64,000 nucleotides of DNA. It comes from Agapetus fuscipes. Its lineage: Eukaryota > Arthropoda > Insecta > Trichoptera > Glossosomatidae. The DNA lies in NCBI GenBank assembly GCA_951799405.1, contig OX637344.1, forward strand, positions 4,898,001 through 4,962,000, in the 5' to 3' direction. A model generated the notes under the pieces. It saw only the letters and a list, made by a program, of their open reading frames with translations. It made no database searches and was not told the origin of the DNA. The translations under genes and the position numbers were made by a program. The number at the start of each line of letters is the position of its first letter. Positions within the stretch are counted from its first letter, which is position 1. This document shows positions 1-11,706 of this stretch, piece after piece.

Positions 1-133
1 TTTAAACCCTTTTGTGTCACTTAAACGACGTTCTGACAGTTCAAGTGGATATGTTTGTACTTAGTAGTTTATTAAGTCACTCGGTAAGTAAATAAACGAA
101 GTCATACCTTTGACTTTAGGTTGAGTTGAGTTG

Positions 134-775
134 AACGGTCCGTAGTGGCGTAGTCTAGTGGTTAACACTTTTAACTCGTTAGTGGAAGGTTGTTGGTTCG
201 AATCCCGGCGGAGCACATAAATTTACCATTTACATTTTCAACTATGCTCATCGTTGGGTTAAAAAAACCATAAAATATCTTTACCAAAGACCGGTCACCA
301 AAGGTCCATCCAGACTTACAGTAACTGGGTCTTTCTTGAGAATTGACGCTTTGTAGCGGCCACCACCCATACTGTAAAAAATGGTTCCCTTTGCCAATGT
401 CACCCCCGTTTCAGGGAAGGTCGGCAAGAGTTGCAGGGCTTATGTTCATTTAAGATTGGGATTTTATATTGTAGGTCCACATGCGGCGTGTTTTAGCGCG
501 AACTTATGCACGTCTGCTTGTGGGAATGCGTTTAATATGAATCTTAAATGATGTTTATCATTGCAGTTTAGATTAAGGTTTAGATTTTAGTAGCGGCGAC
601 CAAGCTTGTAAAAAGTCCGGTGGATAGCCCAGTTGGTAGAATGCTTTCATTCCATGCCGAAAGGAAGTGTTCGATCCCCACCGAGGGTGTCAGAAATGAT
701 TTCCCGTTTCGGTGATTATTTCAAACCGAAAATAAATACTGGAAAGGCTTACTTAGCCTTTACATCCTAAGTGAT
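134..775 (+). repeat. composite SB-SA SINE with LT insertion
   Basis: An SB head (TCTAGTGGTTAAC A-box-like; GGTTCGAATCCCG B box near 196-208) runs to 360. It is interrupted by a 5'-truncated LT copy at 361-589 flanked by the 8-bp duplication GTAGCGGC (353-360 and 590-597). SB then resumes and passes at about 610-620 directly into an SA unit (GATAGCCCAGTTGGTAGAA). The SB-SA junction is the same as in the composites at 12.1, 17.5, 44.3 and 47.3 kb. Confidence 0.8.
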
Positions 776-1481
776 AAGTGTTTTTTAGTAAAATTTTAAT
801 GGGATTGTTAGACAAAAAATACACGCATCGCAATTTCACAGGTTCATAAAGAATATGTTAATAAAAGGAATGGACTTCTGACTTTCGAAACATTTACAAA
901 ATGCTAAAACCCGCCAGACATGATTTTCCTTAACGATGTTTAGGTCTTTGAATCCAATTTATAAAAAACGTAATCTAAGGAGCTCGGAAAGCTTCGCTTC
1001 TAAATTGGAAGAAAGCTGATCCCTTTATCTGTGAAAATAAGTAAGTTTGACTTGCTTTATGACTTTCGGGGCTAACACGGTTCAAAAGTCACACCACATG
1101 TGCAGCTAAGCAGCTGTATTGTGCTGGAAGCTGTTATTTTCACGCAAATAATATTTAACAAATTCAATTCTCTTGAAAATTTTGTGTCTATTTTTACTTG
1201 ACAATTTATTAACTATCTCCGAGAGGACACACCATGAAGGTAGACGTGAAGTTCAGGCTTTTTTATCTTGAAAAAAATGATAATAAAATATGTGCTTAGT
1301 TCTACATTTTTCTTTCGTGTACACATTTTTTACAACTGTTAATTTTTGTGTAAGCACCATCTTGTAACGTTATATAAAAGTTAATTTTTAGTTTCTGAAA
1401 AATACAGAACTAACTGGATATGAAAAGCGGTTCGTTTTTTTACAAGCGCTTCCATTTTCATAATTTTTTTATAACTGTGTA
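776..1481. other. unassigned AT-rich interval
   Basis: No coding region, tRNA head or terminal inverted repeat is visible here. Confidence 0.5.
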
Positions 1482-1740
1482 TTTCTTGACTTAGAGGTTG
1501 GTTTGAAGCTGACCACCCATACTGTAAAAAATGGTTCACTTTGCCAATATCACCCCTGTTTCAGGGAAGGGCAGCAAACGATGCAGGGTTTATGCTCATT
1601 TGAAGTTTAGATTTTAATTTGTAAGTACACATGCAGCATTTGTAAGCGCGAGCTTATACGTGTTTGTTTGTGGACATGCATTTGATATGAGCTTCGAATG
1701 TTAATATATCTTTGCAAATTATAATAATAATAATAAGATT
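1482..1740 (+). repeat. LT repeat copy
   Basis: Starts at TTCTTGACTTAGAGGTTGG and runs through the CACCCCTGTTTCAGGGAAGG block to CTTTGCAAATTATAATAATAATAA, so the usual TTAGATT tail is replaced by an ATA/ATT triplet tail. Near full length. Confidence 0.8.
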
Positions 1741-1742
1741 TG

Positions 1743-2023
1743 GATGATTTATTTGGTGAGCGTTGTTTTTGTGTATATCACACCTCAAGAGCCCTTTGCG
1801 AGCTTGATCGTCCCTGTGGACAGCCCAATTTAAAAGACCCAGTTGTTGTAAGGCTGGATGGACCTTTAGTGACCGGTCTTTGGTAAAGGTAGATGGATTT
1901 TTCACCCAGCGAAGAGCATATTTGAAAATATAAATGGTACATTTTTTGTGCTCCGCCGGGCATCAAACCCACAACCTTCCATTTACGAGTCAGAAGTGTT
2001 AACCACTAGACTACGGACCGGTC
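1743..2023 (-). repeat. SB tRNA-derived SINE
   Basis: Near-complete SB in reverse orientation. The head lies at 1950-2023, with the complement of GGTTGTGGGTTTGATGCCCG as B box and the A-box-like TCTAGTGGTTAAC. The 3' end near 1743-1790 matches the full-length SB copy at 51.1 kb. Confidence 0.8.
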
Positions 2024-2644
2024 AGACTTTGATGATTGTTTTTATAGTTAAATGTCAAAACATATTTGCAACTTATATTAAAGTATATAGATACAGCCTC
2101 TGGTGTTTCTTAATCTTACAAGTTTCTTCACATCTTACAAGCTTTCAATTTATTGTGTTCCATTGTCCTGATAAAGATTCAGTTTAGTAGAAAAGTTAAT
2201 CCAAAGCTCTTCACGGTTAACTATTGTAAGTTTGAAAAAGCGGAAAGCTCTCAGCCATTGATTTAAAGATTCTCCAACTAAGTTTCCATCATAAATCTTC
2301 CTCAGCTGTAAGCACGACTTATGTTTCACTGGAATTATTACGATTCTTGGACACCGAGCTCAGGCAGGACAAAAGCTCTCCGATTTGAAGAGAAAGTTTT
2401 GAGTTTATGGCAAGTGTTGGTAACTTAACACTACAATACAACGTCTTGGAATTTAGTTGATATTGCTGGAACAAAGATTGATCACGATTTGTCATTGTTT
2501 TGCGGTCGATTCGAAATTTAACTTTGTTAAAACAATGTTACTAGTTGTAACTTATTGTTAAACTAAAACATTCAACAATTCAAATTGAAATTTGTAATAT
2601 TTTGTAGTTTTATCCTTAAAAAAAGTTGTTTTGTAATGAGATAG
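2024..2644. other. unassigned AT-rich interval
   Basis: No supported feature; short AT-rich sequence without open frames above 80 codons. Confidence 0.5.
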
Positions 2645-2890
2645 TTCTTTGATTTATAGGTTGGTGTGTGGCTGGCCACCCATGCTGAAGAAAATGGTTC
2701 ACTTTGCTAATGTTGGCAAGAGTTTCAGGGTATTTGTTAATTTGAGATTTGGGTTTATATGTTGAAGGTTCATATGCGGCATGCGCAAGCGCGACCTTAT
2801 ACATACGTGACTGCTTGTGAAAATGCATATAATGTGAATCCCTCATGTTACATATCTTTGCAACTTAGATAAGATTAGATTAGATTAGTC
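2645..2890 (+). repeat. LT repeat copy with internal deletion
   Basis: Head TTTGATTTATAGGTTGG and tail TTAGATAAGATTAGATTAG are present. The central CACCCCTGTTTCAGGGAAGG block is missing, so the copy is a deletion derivative. Confidence 0.75.
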
Positions 2891-3848
2891 AATAGTCATG
2901 TATAATAATACATAATCCCATAAATAATGTTTTTTTTAAATACTTTAAACTTTCTTTTGTTTCTATGATTAAAAAAAAATCATTTGAAAATTTCTCACAG
3001 TTTTCGAGTTTTTTCTTTTCAAACAAACCTCATGTAAATGTGAATTTAAAGGGCATGCTTATATTTTAATAAAAAATTATAATATGGCAGGGCAAGAGCA
3101 AACCATTAGCGGGACTCGTCTTTATACTGAGTTACAGAATAAATCCTCATCTCTGTGTCCCACTATGAAACCTTTATTTGTATCCTAAACCATAGCATTT
3201 TTTTCAAAAATATAAATAAATTAAAACACTCAATACGAGCGTGGTTTTTTTTTCCATACATTTTTTTTTGTAAAACGCTGAGGTAAAGTTTACATGTACA
3301 ATTTTATACTTGTAAGCTTGGAAGATGCGGTAATGTTGTCACTTACTTCACGCCTTTCTTTTTCTTTACTCGGCGTCCTACTAACCCAAAGCATAAAATT
3401 CTGCGTTGAAACTTAAATAAACAGAAAATGTGTGAAATCTAACACGCTCACTACAAGCGCTGTTTTATTTTCTATATATATTTTTTTGTAGTTTTAGTCT
3501 TAATGCTTTAATATTTGCTGTACATGTCTGTACAGAAAGAATAGAGATCTCAGCAAATTCTGAAAGTTTTGTGAGGAAATAAAATATTTTGATTCATTTT
3601 GTGGTGAATTTGTTTTTGGCATAGGATCTGGTTTGAATTTTGGCACACGTAGAGTCAATTTTATATTAATTATCTTCCAATGTCAGACGATCTGCATTCA
3701 AAATACACACTGCTAAAATATTTTTTGGAGAAATAAAGAAAAATATAGGCAATCGGAAAATGTAGAAGGCTGGAAGATGTTTTGAAGTAGAAAAAATTCA
3801 AAGTGTTAAAAAAAATAGTAGGGCACAAAAGTTGTCTTCTAAGATGTT
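2891..3848. other. unassigned interval with PM-like traces
   Basis: Two degenerate stretches (about 3220-3320 and 3430-3500) carry AACACTC...GAGCGTGGTTTT, reminiscent of the PM MITE core. Nothing else is identifiable. Confidence 0.35.
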
Positions 3849-3973
3849 TTTTATTTTGGGGTTTGAAAATAAACACCGAAACGAGAAATCATTTCTGACA
3901 CCCTCGGTGGGATTCAAACCCGAGCTTTCGGCATGGAATGCAAGCACTCTACCACCTGAGCTATCGACCGGAC
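3849..3973 (-). repeat. SA SINE head fragment
   Basis: Reverse-oriented SA head: complement of GATAGCTCAGGTGGTAGAGT and of the B box GGGTTTGAATCCCACC, followed by the conserved GTGTCAGAAATGATTTC stretch. The body is lost. Confidence 0.8.
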
Positions 3974-4029
3974 ATAATATGTTTTATATCTTTAATCCAA
4001 GTTACAATTACCTATATTTTGAAATAAAA

Positions 4030-4310
4030 GGTTTATATTAAATGCGTATCCCCAAGCATGCACGTGTAAGTTCGCGCATACGCATACTGCATGTGCACGT
4101 ACAAAATAAACCAAACCTCACATCTAAAATGCAAATATATACTATTACATTTAAGATTCATATTAAATGCATTCAAATAAGCAGACACGTATGAGTTAAC
4201 ATAAAATTTGCAACTCTTGCCGATTTTCACTGAAACCGGAGTGGCATTGGCAAAAGTGAACCAAGTTTTTTAAGCAGGGGGTCAGTCTCATACCAAACTA
4301 TTACTCAAGG
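4030..4310 (-). repeat. two LT fragments in reverse orientation
   Basis: A truncated tail part (4030-4140) is followed by a longer LT piece (4141-4310) ending in the complement of the ...ATAGTTTGGTATGAGACTGAC head. The tail region is represented twice. Confidence 0.65.
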
Positions 4311-4345
4311 AAAGTTTTCGGAAAGTGATGAATCAATATATCCGG

Positions 4346-4446
4346 TTAGAAAATAAAATAACGGCAAAGCTTACTTAGCCTTCACAAGAAATGAGAATCA
4401 GCTCTTTTGGAAGCTGGGAAACTCCCACTTCAACTGAAAAATAAAG
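4346..4446 (+). repeat. SA SINE body fragment
   Basis: Headless SA: AATAAAATAACGGCAAAGC, then TTAGCCTTCACAAGAAATGA and GGGAAACTCCCACTTCAACT, matching the body of complete SA copies. Confidence 0.7.
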
Positions 4447-4739
4447 TAAAATAACTCATTATATTATAATTTAAGCAATCATACAAAACAATTTACTTTA
4501 AAAAACAAGAAAAATTCCTCAATTCTCACAAACCTTGAAATAGACATTTCTTTACGCAGAATTTTATGGACTCAATTTAACAGCGATGAAAATTGTTATA
4601 GAAGCAAATAATAATAAAACCCCTGGGATGTTTATTCCATAGAATAATTACTATTCAAGCTTTGCAGGTTTGTGTGGCGGAAAAAGCAATAAAAGTGATG
4701 TATCGTTTCATATTAGCGCGGGGAATTAAGGAAATTGAC

Positions 4740-5160
4740 TGAGTGCTGTTTGTTTAATGAGCTGCTGAGACATTTTAAGCTTTTATGTACTGTTACTGTA
4801 CCTGTATCCTGCCGCCATTCCACTTGGGTTGGCCGGAACCTTCTCCACTTTTTTCTGTCGTGGTTTATTTATTTCTTTCATTTCTTCATTAATCCCTTTC
4901 CTCATACAAACCCTTCTCTTATTCTCACTCTGCAGGTTCCATTCTTTCGCAATCTCACCTATTTGGTCTATTCATTCCTACTTCGGTCTTTCTCTTTCAC
5001 ATTTTCCTCTGACATTTCCTCTGTGTACTTTATTCTTTAGTCGTGCATCATCCATTATTTCAAGATGACAAAACCATCTCATCGTGCCTTTTTGTACTTT
5101 CATTCTTATATTCTCTTTTATACCACACTCGTTCATCACCTAATCATTGCGAAGTCTATA
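4740..5160 (-). pseudogene. degenerate RTE-like LINE reverse transcriptase C-terminus
   Basis: Read on the minus strand, this region aligns to the C-terminal part of the RT encoded at 14830-16056: MRWFCHLEIMDDARL against MLRWFGHMERMSDERL, and IDQIGEIAKEWNLQSENKRR against MDQISEIANEWDIQSHNKRR. In-frame stops (for example just before the IDQIGEIA segment) show that it is dead. The long plus-strand frames here are antisense shadows. Confidence 0.8.
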
Positions 5161-5283
5161 TTTCAGTGTCATGCACAATATTCAATTAATATTATTACCT
5201 TCCTCAGGTTGTTTACATAATTATTAAAAAAAACACCATGGATTTTTTTCTATTTTCAATAGGGCACTTTTCGGAAGTTTCAT

Positions 5284-5468
5284 ACATTTATTCTTGACTT
5301 TGCAGGTTGATATGAAGCTGACAATCCATACTGTTACAAAAGGTTCACTTTGAAAATGTCACCCCTGTTTCAGGGAATGTCGGCAAAAATTGAATACGAG
5401 CCTGTTTTTGAGCATGCATTTAATATGAATTTAAAATGTTAATTTATCTTTGCGACTTAGATTATAGA
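5284..5468 (+). repeat. LT repeat copy with internal deletion
   Basis: Starts TTCTTGACTTTGCAGGTTG, keeps CACCCCTGTTTCAGGGAA, then skips to the GCATGCATTTAATATGAA tail. Confidence 0.7.
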
Positions 5469-6297
5469 CACGATATTTTACTCGCACCTTCTTAAGGTCT
5501 TATTCACTTTCTTATCGAAATTATAAATCCTCTCAATTTTATGAAGAATTCGCCTTTTATACTAGCGCTGAAGAAGAGTTCAGAGCTCATTACAGCGTGT
5601 CTGGATTCTTACATACAAACCAGTATGCGATTAAATTTTCACTATTTTATTTTTACTTACAAAAAAAAATTATTAATTAAGGCTCTACAAATCATCATCA
5701 TCATAAGGAGTCCTCACGCGCGTTTTTTGAAGAAAAATAATAATACACGCAATCAAAACAACTCAATATTAAATTAAGCTCCCTTCTTAATGTTTCATAT
5801 CATTGGGTGGATTTTCTCTACAGAAAAAAATGCTGAGAGAGACGCGAAAAGGCGCTATTTATACAAAAATAAATATGGCAAACATTAAATTAAATAAAGC
5901 GTTCACACACACACGCAGAGCTTTTCCTACAATATGTTCCCTCGAGTATAAAACATTGCGTGAATACTTAACCATCGCGTAAATATAAAAAAGTACAGAA
6001 GATGTAACAGCGCTTCAAGTGAGTGGATTTACTTTGAATACATTTTTCCTGCTTACGCGATGGGTGAGTAATAACGCAGTGTTTTATACTCAGTATACTG
6101 AAGGCAAGAGCTTAAACTTGCGCCCGGAGCTTAGGCAACTTTTGTTGAAAATATATTTTTTCACTTTATTTCTGTGTATCACGTCCAATTTACTTTTATG
6201 AAGCGTAAAAATGTGTCTTAATTTTGTTTGTCAGTTCATCAAAAATGTATTCTAGTTTCGCACATTAATTTTATTTGAAAGCAGTCAAGAAAAAACA
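5469..6297. other. unassigned AT-rich interval
   Basis: No supported gene; only short simple-sequence patches such as ATC repeats near 5690. Confidence 0.5.
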
Positions 6298-6305
6298 CTA
6301 TCTAT

Positions 6306-6522
6306 CAGTGGCGAAGGGTGTCATACAAGCCGGTTTCCATCGGTTTCCCGTTTAAAATGAGGCAGAAATGATAATAAAGTTTCAATGGGGGAGAAATACG
6401 TATTGTTTTTTTGGTTTGAAATGTATATTTTTACTTTGTGCCTATATTTTTTAACAACTTTGCTAGATCATTTTAAAAGGGAAGCCTATGGAAACTGGCT
6501 TGTATGGCACCCTTAGCCACTG
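6306..6522. mobile_element. hAT-type MITE, 217 bp, with 8-bp target duplication
   Basis: Begins CAGTGGCGAAGGGTGTCATA and ends with an imperfect complement (..GGGTGCC..GCCACTG), terminal inverted repeats of about 55 bp. It is flanked by a perfect 8-bp duplication CTATCTAT (6298-6305 and 6523-6530). CAGTG ends and an 8-bp duplication are hAT hallmarks. It has no coding capacity. A second copy lies at 58382-58867. Confidence 0.9.
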
Positions 6523-6559
6523 CTATCTATAATTTCATAGTCAGTAATCTGGGTTGCAA

Positions 6560-6690
6560 AATTTATGTTAACATTTAACATTCATATTAAGTGCATGCCC
6601 ACGCTTACAAATGATGCATGTTTAAATACAAATTAAAATCCAAGCCTCAAATGAACATCAACCCTGCAACTCTGAGGTACATAAATGCAA
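6560..6690 (-). repeat. LT repeat fragment
   Basis: Tail half of LT in reverse orientation, from the CATTCATATTAAGTGCATGCC block to CCCTGCAACTCT. Confidence 0.65.
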
Positions 6691-6719
6691 CTATCTTGAT
6701 TCTAAGCTTACAAAACTAA

Positions 6720-6905
6720 AATGGCTATGGATTGATGCCAACCTTGTTTGAAGTCCATACATCTCATATCTCCCCTTGGCCTCCATCAGCCTTCGCCTCC
6801 AACTCCTCCTGTCTACCGCTGCGGCTTTCCAGTCTGTCACCTGCAGGAATTGGTTGGCGTCCTTCCTCACCTCATCCTCCCATCTCAGCCTAGGTCTTGA
6901 TGCCT
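6720..6905 (-). pseudogene. non-LTR retrotransposon RT C-terminal fragment
   Basis: The minus strand reads RPRLRWEDEVRKDANQFL followed by VTDWKAAAVDRRSW, the typical C-terminal tail of LINE reverse transcriptases of the RPR-LRW-DDV type. The sequence differs from the 14.8-kb RTE-like LINE, so this is a separate LINE family. It is short and 5'-truncated. Confidence 0.75.
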
Positions 6906-6907
6906 AC

Positions 6908-7166
6908 CTAGTGTGTCAGAAATAATGGCCTTTATCAATGTTATTTTAGACGCGAAATCAAAGTACCTGCAAGGTTTACTCATCCTTCATCGGAAATAAA
7001 AACATGAACTTTCGGGAGATGGAAAACTATTTTTTCAAGTGAAGTAATTAGTGTGAATTGTAAAAACTACTCACTTATCTATGAAAATAAAATATAACCA
7101 TCCGCCACATGCAACCAGTTTGGAGTTGACGCTATTAGAAGTTACACTATGTTTGCAGCTTAGTAT
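6908..7166 (+). repeat. degenerate headless SA SINE
   Basis: Starts at GTGTGTCAGAAATAATGG and shares the SA body and 3' end (AAATAAAATATAACC...CCACATGC...AAGTTACACTATGT), with several deletions. Confidence 0.6.
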
Positions 7167-7239
7167 GCAAACCATTCTTGTATTTTGAAATACTTGTTAT
7201 AGAAAATAGGACAGAACGATTTTGGTATGTGCTTGTACA

Positions 7240-7315
7240 GGGGGAACATTGGTTAAGTGAACCAATTTTTTACGATATGGTGGTCAGCCGCATACCAACC
7301 TATAAGTAAAGGAAT
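7240..7315 (-). repeat. LT 5'-end fragment
   Basis: Complement of the LT head: GTGAACCAATTTTTTACG, then GGTGGTCAGCCGCATACC and AACCTATAAGTAAAGGAA. Confidence 0.65.
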
Positions 7316-7867
7316 TTGATTTTGAAAAATCCTTAAAGTTCTAATGATTCAAATTCAATGCATACCGGAAACTTACTCAAAACATACTCGTACACAAATA
7401 TATGTTACAATCTCTTAATTTTTCATTTGAAAGTTTAAACGCTAAAACACATAAATATTGCCTGGTGCATGGACTTAGTTATTGTTATTTTAAATCAAGA
7501 GCACTCTCGTAGCAAAAGCCAAGCATAGCTAGTTGTGTTTACGACCATTAGCACTGCACTCATATTTCAGCGGTGCTGGTGACGTCAGGTGGGCGGAGCC
7601 TCTACGAGGCGTAGAACTGTGTTTGGCGTAGACGCGATGCAAGCTTTCAAGTAGCAACAAATAAACAGGTAGTAGAAAAGCAAGTAGATTTTATAAAAAA
7701 GGTACTCTATTATTTTCTTCAATGTGGAACTGCTGCTGCTGAATTCAGGAAAATAAAATACTATATATTTTTAAAAAGCTCGTAGATGATTTAAAATTTC
7801 ACAAACGAGTGTTTTTTTTATAAACCAGGATTTTTCCTGCAAGAAAAAGAAGGGAGAGCTTGTGTAA
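7316..7867. other. unassigned interval with CGTAG motifs
   Basis: Contains several CGTAG/CTACG motifs (about 7508, 7600-7635, 7780) that recur after the LINE fragment at 8430-8530. No ORF or clear termini. Confidence 0.35.
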
Positions 7868-8240
7868 AAAAGTTCATGACTCTGTATGAAATGAAAACAG
7901 TATTTAAGGACCGAAATAATGGCGGTTAATCTGTAATGTTGGCGGCTAATGCATTGAATTTTTCAACTCACATGTTGTAAATTTTTATTCAATTATTTTA
8001 CTTGTATATAGTTTATTTTATGTGGATAAATTTAATCAATAACTTGTGTTCCTTGACTAATAGGTTGGTATGAGACTGACCTCTCATACTATTAAAAATG
8101 GTTCACTTTGCCAATGTCACCCCTGTTCCAGCGAAGGTCAGCAAGTCTTGCAGGACTTGTGTTAATTTGAGATTTGGTTTTTATGTGGTAAGTCCACATG
8201 CGGCATGTGAACGCGCGAACTTATACGGGTCTGTTTATGG
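7868..8240 (+). mobile_element. 5'-truncated RTE-like LINE 3' end with LT tail
   Basis: Begins with a remnant of the RT C-terminus (MTLYEMKTVFKDRN, against MTLDEMKEVCKDRK in the better copy), then the 3' UTR (GGCGGTTAATCTGTAATG), then LT from TTCCTTGACTAATAGGTTGG at about 8049. It shows that LT is physically part of the LINE 3' end. Confidence 0.85.
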
Positions 8241-9199
8241 CAATGCTTGTAAAATAAATCTTTAATTATTATTTTTCACGTGAATTCTAATTTGTTCATC
8301 TGATTATACCTATCACAGGACTCTAAATGTTACTCAGTCTAGCATATATTCAAACTATTTTTACAACTTACAATTTGCTACTTAAAAGCTTGTTTCGTTT
8401 GTATAAACAAAGAGATTCGTTTGACAGTTCGTAGCTTGACTGGACCCTCGTAGAACCTAGCGTGATAATTCTTCCATAATATTCTGACGCTTTGCGTAGC
8501 TTATTCGTAGACCCCTTGTAGCATAGGTTAGCATATTTATTTATATCGCTGTAGCATTTCTAAATTGAGGCAATATTTTATATTTTGAAGATTAAAATTT
8601 TGTAAGATACCCTTCTAAAGGTAAATATAATTTCATTACTTAATGGTTGTATAACAAGTCGTTTTTTCTGTAATGTTAATAAATAATTTCCTTATTAAAA
8701 TTTATTAAATAATTAATATGAAACAGTTTTTCAGACTATTAAGTTTCATAAAAGCATCAGCTATAACAAATGTTTCTTCCTTTATCTTATTTTTTTCGAA
8801 AAAATGAACTATTTTTAGTTTAAATCTATGAATTAACTAGTGTGAATTCGCGTTTTTCTCTTTAAAAGCTCTTTATTATGTTATTTTCATAGATGTTTGC
8901 ATTTCTTTAAAACATGTTTAGTTCCGAAAATTGGGGAGCATCCCGCAAGAATTCTTTTAAAAAGAAAACTTATTTAAATTACATTTCCATTATATATTTT
9001 TTTAATTTCAAATTCACCATGACGCGTTTTTCATATTTTCCCACAAAACTATCCACGTGCACTTTACACAACCTTCCCAAACCACCATAAATCTCTACAA
9101 TTTGCAGCTGTCATATTTTGGCAGCTGGCATTATGTTTGCTTTGTTTCCACATCTCTCATAGCCAGGTCAACACTCTCCAGCTACCACAACTGTCTCAA
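8241..9199. other. unassigned AT-rich interval
   Basis: CGTAG motifs cluster at 8430-8530; otherwise AT-rich without recognisable features. Confidence 0.4.
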
Positions 9200-9334
9200 T
9201 CCCCCAAGTACACAACATCACAAAAAAACCTATGAATACTCAAGCAGCATCTCTAGTGAGTGTTTAGGTTACTATGTTTTTTTTGGATAACGCTGTAGTT
9301 GAGCTTAGACGTGATGTTTTATGTATACTTGGGA
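9200..9334. mobile_element. PM palindromic MITE
   Basis: Terminal CCCCCAAGTACACAACATC is mirrored by GTGATGTTTTATGTATACTT near the right end; the core CTCTAGTGAGTGTTTAGG is shared with copies at 24.3, 24.7, 36.4, 50.2 and 61.3 kb. Confidence 0.65.
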
Positions 9335-9544
9335 AGAGGTTTTGCATATTTATGAGGTTGTGTCTTAATGCGACGCACGCGTCACGAGTTCTGACTCACA
9401 AGTGGCCGAATAATCGAGACAAACATCGTTACAAACAAACAAACAAGCAAACAGAGGAGTTCTACAATAATTAGATTTTTATTCAAATCTGCATACGTTA
9501 CATTTTAAAGTGCATTTTTTCCTGGGTATTTTATTCTTCAGGTA

Positions 9545-9734
9545 TGTCCGGTTGATAGTTCAGTTGTAGAATGCTTGCGTTCCATGCCAAGAGCTCTGGT
9601 TCGGTCTCCACCAAGAGTGTCAAAAATTATTTGCCGTTTTAGTGTTTATTTCAAACCCAAAATAAAAAACCAACAAGGTTTAATCAGACTTCATTAGAGC
9701 AACAGCCCTCCGAGAGCTTTTATTGGTGGGCGTG
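9545..9734 (+). repeat. SA SINE, 3'-truncated
   Basis: Head GTTGATAGTTCAGTTGTAGA and a degraded B box (GGTTCGGTCTCCACC), body to about 9734 where the next SA copy abuts. Confidence 0.75.
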
Positions 9735-10050
9735 AGTCCAGTCAATAGCTCGGTTGGTAGAGTGCTTGCATTCCATGCTGAGAGCTCGGGTACGAACTCC
9801 ACCGAGGGTGTCAGAAATTGTTTCCCGTTTCGGTATTTATTTCAAAACCCAAAATAAAGTACCTGTAAGGTTTACTCAGCTTCCACAAGAAATGAGAACC
9901 AGCCCCTCTCGGGAGTTGGGAAATCCTAACTTCAACTGAAGTGGTTGGCATAAGTCCGGCACCTTACCTGTAAAAATAAATAGGTTCCACTCGCCACATG
10001 CAAAACCCTACGCACTATATGTGTAGGTAAGTTATCTAATTGCGTAGTTA
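9735..10050 (+). repeat. SA SINE, near full length
   Basis: Head CAATAGCTCGGTTGGTAGAG, B-box-like GGGTACGAACTCCACC, body with CCCTCTCGGGAGTTGGGAA, and 3' end CTATATGTGTAGGTAAG. It lies directly behind another SA copy, giving a local SA-SA tandem. Confidence 0.8.
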
Positions 10051-10708
10051 GGGTGTGAAAATACTTTATAATAAATAATAAATAGGTTCCTTATGTCATA
10101 TGCAACCTATTCAGCGGTAAGAAATTGCGCTTTATGCGAAGCTATGGTTACGCTTATGTTTCATGAACTTATTTTTTTTTAAATTTAACACGGGCCTTAT
10201 CTTGTTATAGGGAGTTTATAATTCACATAGTGTTCTCATTAAGCATTACGTGATTTTTCCTACAAGTATATCTTCAAAAAACATATTGCCGTTTTTATTT
10301 TCTGGTAAGAATTTCCCAAAAACAGAATGCTACTTCACAAGCACCATTAAAAATATAATCTAGAGTGTAGTGACTTAAAGCTAATCGTTATTTCAGATTA
10401 TTTACTTTGTCAAATATAATTAACGATTTTAGATGGTTTCTTTTTAGGAAGAATGTTTCGTAACTCGAAAGATTTTTTTTAAAAAAACAAGAAAATCAAT
10501 GCTGCGTTCAGTGGAAGTGGACAGTTTTTTTGTAGTATTAGAGTAATCCCGCAGGAAATCTGAACTGAACAATATGGTTCAGTGATTGCTTAGACAATGT
10601 ATATACGTTTCTAACAAACAGGCTGGCACTATAACTAAATAAAATAATGTTTTTTATTGTATAAAAAAAACCTAATTGTTACTTGGTTGATGTTATCAAT
10701 ACTTAAAG
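10051..10708. other. unassigned AT-rich interval
   Basis: Nothing supported in this stretch. Confidence 0.5.
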
Positions 10709-10945
10709 ATTCCTTGACTTATAGGTTGGTATGAGGCAGACCACCCATACTGTAAAAAGATTTTTCAGATTGCGAATCCCACCCCTGTTTCAGGGAAGGT
10801 CGGCAAGAAGAGTTGCAGGGCCTATGTTAATTTAAGATTGGGTTTTTATATTTGTAGTCCACATGCAGCATTTGTAAAAGTGTCTTTACACGGGTCTGTT
10901 TGTAGGCATGCATTTTAAATGTAATATATCTTTGCAATTAAGATT
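10709..10945 (+). repeat. LT repeat copy
   Basis: Starts TTCCTTGACTTATAGGTTGG, has the CACCCCTGTTTCAGGGAAGG block at about 10780-10800, and ends at TTTGCAATTAAGATTTTAAATT. Confidence 0.8.
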
Positions 10946-11282
10946 TTAAATTATTATGGATAAGTGCCGAAAGTATGCACTATGCCTATGAAGATGACTA
11001 GAGATTTGTGGCACAGCATCCGAATTTTCAGGAGTGAGCGTTAAGGATCTAGACACGCAAAATTTAATTCTAGGTTGATCTCTAGCACTAGTATATAAGA
11101 ATATAAGGCGAGGCTTACTTTGAGAACGTTCAGGTATTGATTAACAGTCATTGTCAAGTGACATAGAAATGTATTGTGTAAATTCTATGTAAAATAAATT
11201 TATGACATCATAAATAAAACCAGAAAATATGCTAACGAATGTTTATAATTTCAATCTTAAATTGAATTTTTGCTCAGACATA
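10946..11282. other. unassigned interval
   Basis: No supported feature. Confidence 0.45.
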
Positions 11283-11706
11283 TCGACGGTTAAAAGGCAG
11301 TACCTAAGCGACGTTTTGGTCGAAAATGAGTTATGAATGCCATCCTACTTAAAAAAAAATCGCTCTTTCTAATGCGCTAACTCCCATAGCTCTACGATGA
11401 TTTTTTGTTGTTGTTTATGCCCAAGCAAACAACGGCGTTTTCGAAGGATGATTTTGGTATAACCGACAAGATTTTGCACTTTTTTGGTCCTAAAGGCGCT
11501 TGTGACATAAAAAATCGTAAAACCGCATTAACAGGAATACCAATAAATGCCTTTATTTTATTTTTTTATTTTAGAACTGTTTTGATTTTAACGATATGAT
11601 AAAAAACAAAAAAGTTTTGCCATTTTTCTGCAATCTTAAACATTAAACTGCTTTCCTGAACAATTTAGTTTATGTTGCTTATGCCCTATTGTCTTTTAAC
11701 CGTCGA
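11283..11706. mobile_element. Tc1/mariner-type non-autonomous element, 424 bp
   Basis: Inverted ends TCGACGGTTAAAAGGCA (left) and the complement TGTCTTTTAACCGTCGA (right, 11690-11706), flanked by TA on both sides (11281-11282 and 11707-11708). The TA duplication indicates the Tc1/mariner superfamily. No transposase ORF; the 64-codon frame inside is not convincing. Confidence 0.7.

Noticed and set aside
4735..5068. plus-strand 101- and 79-codon hydrophobic frames
   Set aside because: Antisense of a decayed LINE reverse transcriptase.
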